Part shown: positions 4,737-6,740 of the stretch, piece by piece
Layout of the letters: the number at the start of each line of letters is the position of its first letter
Numbering within the stretch: position 1 is the stretch's first letter
Assembly (NCBI GenBank): GCA_017648525.1
Contig: JAGCIP010000030.1
Location: 1-6,740 of the forward strand
Length of the DNA: 6,740 bases
Direction: 5' to 3'
Source: Clostridia bacterium
GTDB lineage: Bacteria > Bacillota > Clostridia > Christensenellales > Borkfalkiaceae
The notes under the pieces: model-generated
Databases searched by the model: none
The model's input: the letters and a program-made list of their open reading frames with translations, nothing else
What the model was told of the DNA's origin: nothing
Translations under genes and position numbers: made by a program

Positions 4737-5522
4737 ATGAATAATAAAATAAAAATTAGAATGTATGGTGATAATACTTTAGAAATTATCCCACACCCAT
4801 ATTATCACAACCCCAACAAAAACACATTAATACCTAAAAACCCAAACAGAGAATCTTCTTTTATTGAATCATCTTTCATGAACAGTAAAGAATATAGTTT
4901 GCTATTAAAAAGGACTTATAGGAAACTATTTACTAGTCAATTATGCTTGAATAATGCTTTTTTTCTTACACTTACATTAAAAGAAATTATTTCTATAAAA
5001 CAATTAAACAAAGAGTTCCATAAATTTATAGTTTATACAAGAAGAAAGATAAGTAAGCCTGAATATTTTAGAGCCTTTGAATTTCATAATAAAGGAAATA
5101 GATTACACGTACACGTTCTTTTATCATTTAATCAACAACCTACTAATCTAACCAAAGAATTTATAGAAAAAAACCTTTGGAAATTAGGTGGTGTTGACAT
5201 TAAAAAATCTTGGTCGCCAATGGGCGCATTAGAATACTGTACCACATACAAAAAAAACAATATTCAAAAAGGTAAAAACAAGGGTTATACTTATTTCCCC
5301 AAGGGAACAAAAATTATTTCTATGAGTGAAAACTTTATTGTAAAAAATAAAGAATACGAAGAATTTGAAATAGATAAATCGACCTTTCATAATTTTCTTT
5401 CTCAAAGAGAAGAAATAGAAATAAATGGTGGATTTATGCGTATAGACAAACACTCTTATTTTAACAGCAACTATCAAGAAGTAAAAGAATGTATAGACCG
5501 AGTGTTTGTTAGATTCAAATAA
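4737..5522 (+). CDS. HUH rolling-circle replication initiator (G2P/ORF2-like Rep)
   Basis: A 261-residue HUH endonuclease. Such Rep proteins nick one strand at the origin through a tyrosine and stay bound to the 5' end while the strand is displaced. Motif 1 is FFLTLT (75-80). Motif 2 is the metal-binding HUH pair in RLHVHVLL, H124 and H126. Motif 3 is ALEYCTTYKKN, with candidate catalytic tyrosines Y167 and Y171 followed by lysines. WKLGGVDIKKSW (148-159) between motifs 2 and 3 and FPKGTKIISMS (187-197) after them fit the replication proteins related to filamentous-phage gene II protein. There is no helicase domain, so a host helicase is needed. The ATG at 4737 is chosen because GGAG (4725-4728) lies eight bases upstream; a GTG at 4728 overlaps that site. 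Rep from a plasmid-like integrative element or a filamentous prophage fits equally. Confidence 0.85.
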   Translation: MNNKIKIRMYGDNTLEIIPHPYYHNPNKNTLIPKNPNRESSFIESSFMNSKEYSLLLKRTYRKLFTSQLCLNNAFFLTLTLKEIISIKQLNKEFHKFIVYTRRKISKPEYFRAFEFHNKGNRLHVHVLLSFNQQPTNLTKEFIEKNLWKLGGVDIKKSWSPMGALEYCTTYKKNNIQKGKNKGYTYFPKGTKIISMSENFIVKNKEYEEFEIDKSTFHNFLSQREEIEINGGFMRIDKHSYFNSNYQEVKECIDRVFVRFK

Positions 5523-5541
5523 CACCGTAAAAGGCCTTTAT

Positions 5542-5599
5542 TTAAACGCTTATAATTACTTATTACTTATTAAATTTTTCTCTTAAACGCCACTTATAA
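5542..5599. repeat. Imperfect direct repeat TTAAACGC...TTATAA between rep and the small XRE gene
   Basis: TTAAACGC-TTATAA at 5542-5555 recurs as TTAAACGC-CAC-TTATAA at 5583-5599, the second copy overlapping the XRE stop codon. Between them is a short ATTACTT tandem. No clear terminator is seen for either convergent gene; the ten-base palindrome AAAGGCCTTT just after rep has no loop. Confidence 0.3.
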
Positions 5600-5890
5600 C
5601 AGTTTTAACAGGGCTTCCCTTTTTTCACAGGGAAGTTCTTTTAATTTACTTAATATGTACTTATCTTCTCGGTGGTTATAAATATCTTCATAGAAAAATT
5701 CTTCCACAGTAACACCACAGGCTTTAATTATCTTTAATAAAACGTCTAGGCTAGGCAAAAAATCCTTTTTACTCTCTAACCTATTTATATATCCTATGTT
5801 CATATCTATTTCTATTGAAAGTGCTTTTTGAGATAACTTTGCTTTCGTTCTAAAATAACCTATTCTTGAAATTATTTCGTTTTTATCCAT
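5594..5890 (-). CDS. Small XRE-family (Cro/CI-type) repressor or controller protein
   Basis: A 98-residue single-domain regulator. Residues about 5-62 are a standard HTH_3 domain: LSQKALSIEIDM as helices 1-2, NIGYINRLES as the recognition helix and its end, then LPSLDVLLKIIKACGVTVEEFF. The last 25 residues (LSKLKELPCEKREALLKLL) form a short dimerisation-type helix. The size and build are those of phage repressors, SinR-like proteins and restriction-modification controller (C) proteins. The ATG at 5890 has GAGGG (5903-5899) eight bases upstream. It is divergent from the GIY-YIG gene across 271 bases that hold three copies of an operator-like motif, so it most likely represses or tunes that gene and itself. 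The regulatory target is inferred. Confidence 0.85.
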   Translation of the reverse strand: MDKNEIISRIGYFRTKAKLSQKALSIEIDMNIGYINRLESKKDFLPSLDVLLKIIKACGVTVEEFFYEDIYNHREDKYILSKLKELPCEKREALLKLL

Positions 5891-5967
5891 AAGTAGTACC
5901 CTCTTATAATTCTTGATTTAAGTTTAAATTATTTAATAATAAAACGGGTACACGTTGTCCTTGGTAA

Positions 5968-6061
5968 AATCACAATGTATATGTATTAATCGTACAGTAT
6001 ATTGACATTAAATGTGATTATTCTTTACTTCTTGTGTTTTTAATGCTATACTAATCACAAT
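5968..6061. promoter_or_regulatory. Three AATCACA(A/T)T operator-like motifs in the divergent region
   Basis: AATCACAAT occurs at 5968-5976 and again at 6053-6061. Its inverse form ATGTGATT is at 6012-6019. The three are evenly spaced, about 42 bases apart, close to four helical turns. The last sits on the predicted start of the plus-strand promoter, the classic position for a repressor site. The adjacent small XRE protein is the obvious candidate reader. Confidence 0.5.
6024..6052 (+). promoter_or_regulatory. Upstream promoter toward the GIY-YIG gene
   Basis: TTTACT (6024-6029), a 17-base spacer, and TATACT (6047-6052) with an extended-10 TG at 6044-6045. Transcription would start near 6059, about 100 bases before the GIY-YIG start. 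A consensus TTGACA at 6002-6007 lacks a good -10 at normal distance. Confidence 0.6.
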
Positions 6062-6097
6062 AAGTGTTTTTTAAAATTAATATTTTTTATTTTTAAT

Positions 6098-6115
6098 ATG
6101 ACAACCATTTGTCAT
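6098..6115. promoter_or_regulatory. Operator-like dyad ATGACA-N6-TGTCAT (element copy)
   Basis: A perfect 6+6 inverted repeat with a six-base spacer, over the -35 region of the proximal GIY-YIG promoter. It matches the chromosomal dyad at 2907-2924 in both arms and spacer length, and its distance to the -10 box (TTGTCA-N11-TAT) is identical. Confidence 0.5.
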
Positions 6116-6122
6116 GATTAAC

Positions 6123-6131
6123 TGCTATGCT
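6123..6131 (+). promoter_or_regulatory. Proximal extended -10 promoter of the GIY-YIG gene
   Basis: TGCTATGCT: an extended-10 TG and TATGCT (6126-6131), 30 bases before the start codon. There is no usable -35 at 17 bases (AACCAT), so it probably depends on the dyad immediately upstream. Confidence 0.45.
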
Positions 6132-6161
6132 AAAGAAAATTAAAATACAAAGGATAAACTT

Positions 6162-6740
6162 ATGATAAAAACTCTTTTTGATAGATACAACAGTATTTAT
6201 AACAACATTCACAAGTACTTTAGCGACAAAACCCCTTACACTGTAAAAAATAATAGTTTTCTTCCTGAAAACCCACCAAAAAAACCAGGGTTATACGTTG
6301 TTTATGAGGAAAGTGAAGAAAACTATCGTAGAATAGTAAGAGTAGGAATAGCAACAAAAAGTTTATATTCTAGATTAAAGCAACATTTTATTAACCTAGA
6401 TAGAAATTCAAGCATATTTAGAAAACATATTGGTCGTGCTTTGATCAACTCAAACAACTCTTTTAAAGACATTAACATAAAGAATTGGAACAATAAAAAA
6501 ATTAAAAGTGCATCCAATTTTCTAACATTAGAACAAGAAGTTAGTAATTACATGCAAAAACATTTAAGATTTACCTTTATAGAAATTAACAACAAACAAG
6601 AACTTGAAAGCACAGAAAAAAAATTAATTGAATTTCTATCAATTCGTAATAGTTTGTTTGCACAAGCAACAGGTAAACAGCCATTTTCAAATGATTGGCT
6701 TGGGCAGTACTGCACAAATAAAAAAGTTAATAAATCAGGT
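6162..6740 (+). CDS. GIY-YIG nuclease-family protein, C-terminus beyond the window
   Basis: The first 193 codons are open to the right edge. The GIY-YIG fold is seen as PGLYVVYEE (42-50, the GIY part), RRIVRVGIAT (56-65, the YIG part, with V61-G62), the conserved arginine in SRLKQHF (R71) with H75, and a glutamate in the STEKKLIEFL helix (E152) that would bind the metal. SIFRKHIGRALI (84-95) and FSNDWLGQYC (175-184) match a family of stand-alone GIY-YIG proteins that I recall with RVGTH and WLG signatures. Their role is not established; a DNA-cleaving defence or restriction function is plausible. The gene would end somewhat beyond the edge. The ATG at 6162 has AAAGGA (6149-6154) seven bases upstream. 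It is divergent from a small XRE regulator, like a restriction gene with its controller, but no methyltransferase is visible. Two promoters and several operator-like sites indicate tight control. Confidence 0.78.
   Translation, partial: MIKTLFDRYNSIYNNIHKYFSDKTPYTVKNNSFLPENPPKKPGLYVVYEESEENYRRIVRVGIATKSLYSRLKQHFINLDRNSSIFRKHIGRALINSNNSFKDINIKNWNNKKIKSASNFLTLEQEVSNYMQKHLRFTFIEINNKQELESTEKKLIEFLSIRNSLFAQATGKQPFSNDWLGQYCTNKKVNKSG

Larger units (their letters stand above)
3604..6740. mobile_element. Left part of an integrated rolling-circle-replicating element
   Basis: The element begins at the truncated tRNA-Thr and runs past the right edge. Evidence: a tRNA 3' remnant at the boundary, a visibly higher AT content than the chromosome to the left, and a gene set typical of mobile elements (two XRE regulators, an excisionase-like protein, an HUH replication initiator, a GIY-YIG nuclease-family cargo). 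No integrase, capsid, relaxase-type mobilisation or secretion gene is in the window, so it cannot be assigned to an ICE, plasmid, filamentous prophage or satellite. The missing integrase probably lies toward the far end. Confidence 0.75.

Noticed and set aside
5229..5525. 98-codon minus-strand open frame rich in F, I and Y
   Set aside because: Antisense to rep in AT-rich DNA; composition is an artefact of complementing K- and N-rich sequence.
5614..5638. CTTCCC/GGGAAG inverted repeat near the 3' end of the small XRE gene
   Set aside because: It lies inside the coding sequence and has no T tract after it on the minus strand, so it is not supported as a terminator.
6323..6517. 64-codon minus-strand open frame
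   Set aside because: Antisense to the GIY-YIG gene, which has the conserved motifs and a good ribosome binding site.
1..6740. CRISPR array or insertion-sequence ends
   Set aside because: No regularly spaced 25-40-base repeats and no transposase or terminal inverted repeats were seen on either strand.

Overview
The window looks like a low-GC Gram-positive chromosome (Bacillota, probably an uncultured Clostridia-like lineage). The signs are strong purine-rich ribosome binding sites, near-consensus sigma-A promoters, a type II lipoprotein signal and a clostridial-looking tRNA-Thr sequence. TGA is used as a stop. No species can be named from the sequence. The window joins two kinds of DNA. Positions 1 to about 3603 are ordinary chromosome. 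From about 3604 to the right edge the sequence is visibly more AT-rich and carries mobile-element genes.

Chromosomal part. On the minus strand, reading right to left, there are: a 45-residue membrane peptide (2728-2865), a DEDDh exonuclease with a C-terminal BRCT-like domain (1522-2643), a small lipoprotein (1006-1461) closed by a good terminator, then a two-gene operon of a five-helix membrane protein (300-893) and the start of rsmD, the 16S rRNA guanine methyltransferase (1-303, cut by the window edge). On the plus strand a strong promoter at 2961-2989 drives a highly structured RNA (about 2996-3192) whose fold resembles 6S RNA. Its terminator is followed at once by a gene for a small lysine-rich Rho_N/AT-hook protein (3208-3525) with no other promoter in sight.

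Junction. At 3559-3603, on the minus strand, lies only the 3' part of a tRNA-Thr(CGU), from the anticodon loop to CCA. The 5' half is absent and one T-stem pair is broken. This is the usual scar of an element that integrated in the anticodon loop of a tRNA gene, so it marks the left end of an integrated element that runs out of the window.

Element part. In order: three TTTTGTA direct repeats beside the junction, an XRE-type regulator (minus), a divergent excisionase-like HTH protein, an HUH rolling-circle replication initiator preceded by an 11-bp inverted repeat, a second small XRE regulator (minus), and, divergent from it, a GIY-YIG nuclease-family gene cut by the right edge. No integrase is visible. 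The likely logic is a small integrative element replicating by rolling circle, with one repressor controlling excision/replication and a second, controller-like one regulating the GIY-YIG cargo. The cargo is a candidate anti-phage or nuclease module; that role is inference.

Most interesting points: the structured RNA/attenuator ahead of the Rho_N gene; the XRE and GIY-YIG pair with its operator-like repeats; and an 18-bp dyad, ATGACA-N6-TGTCAT, at the same place relative to the -10 box in front of both a chromosomal gene and the GIY-YIG gene.
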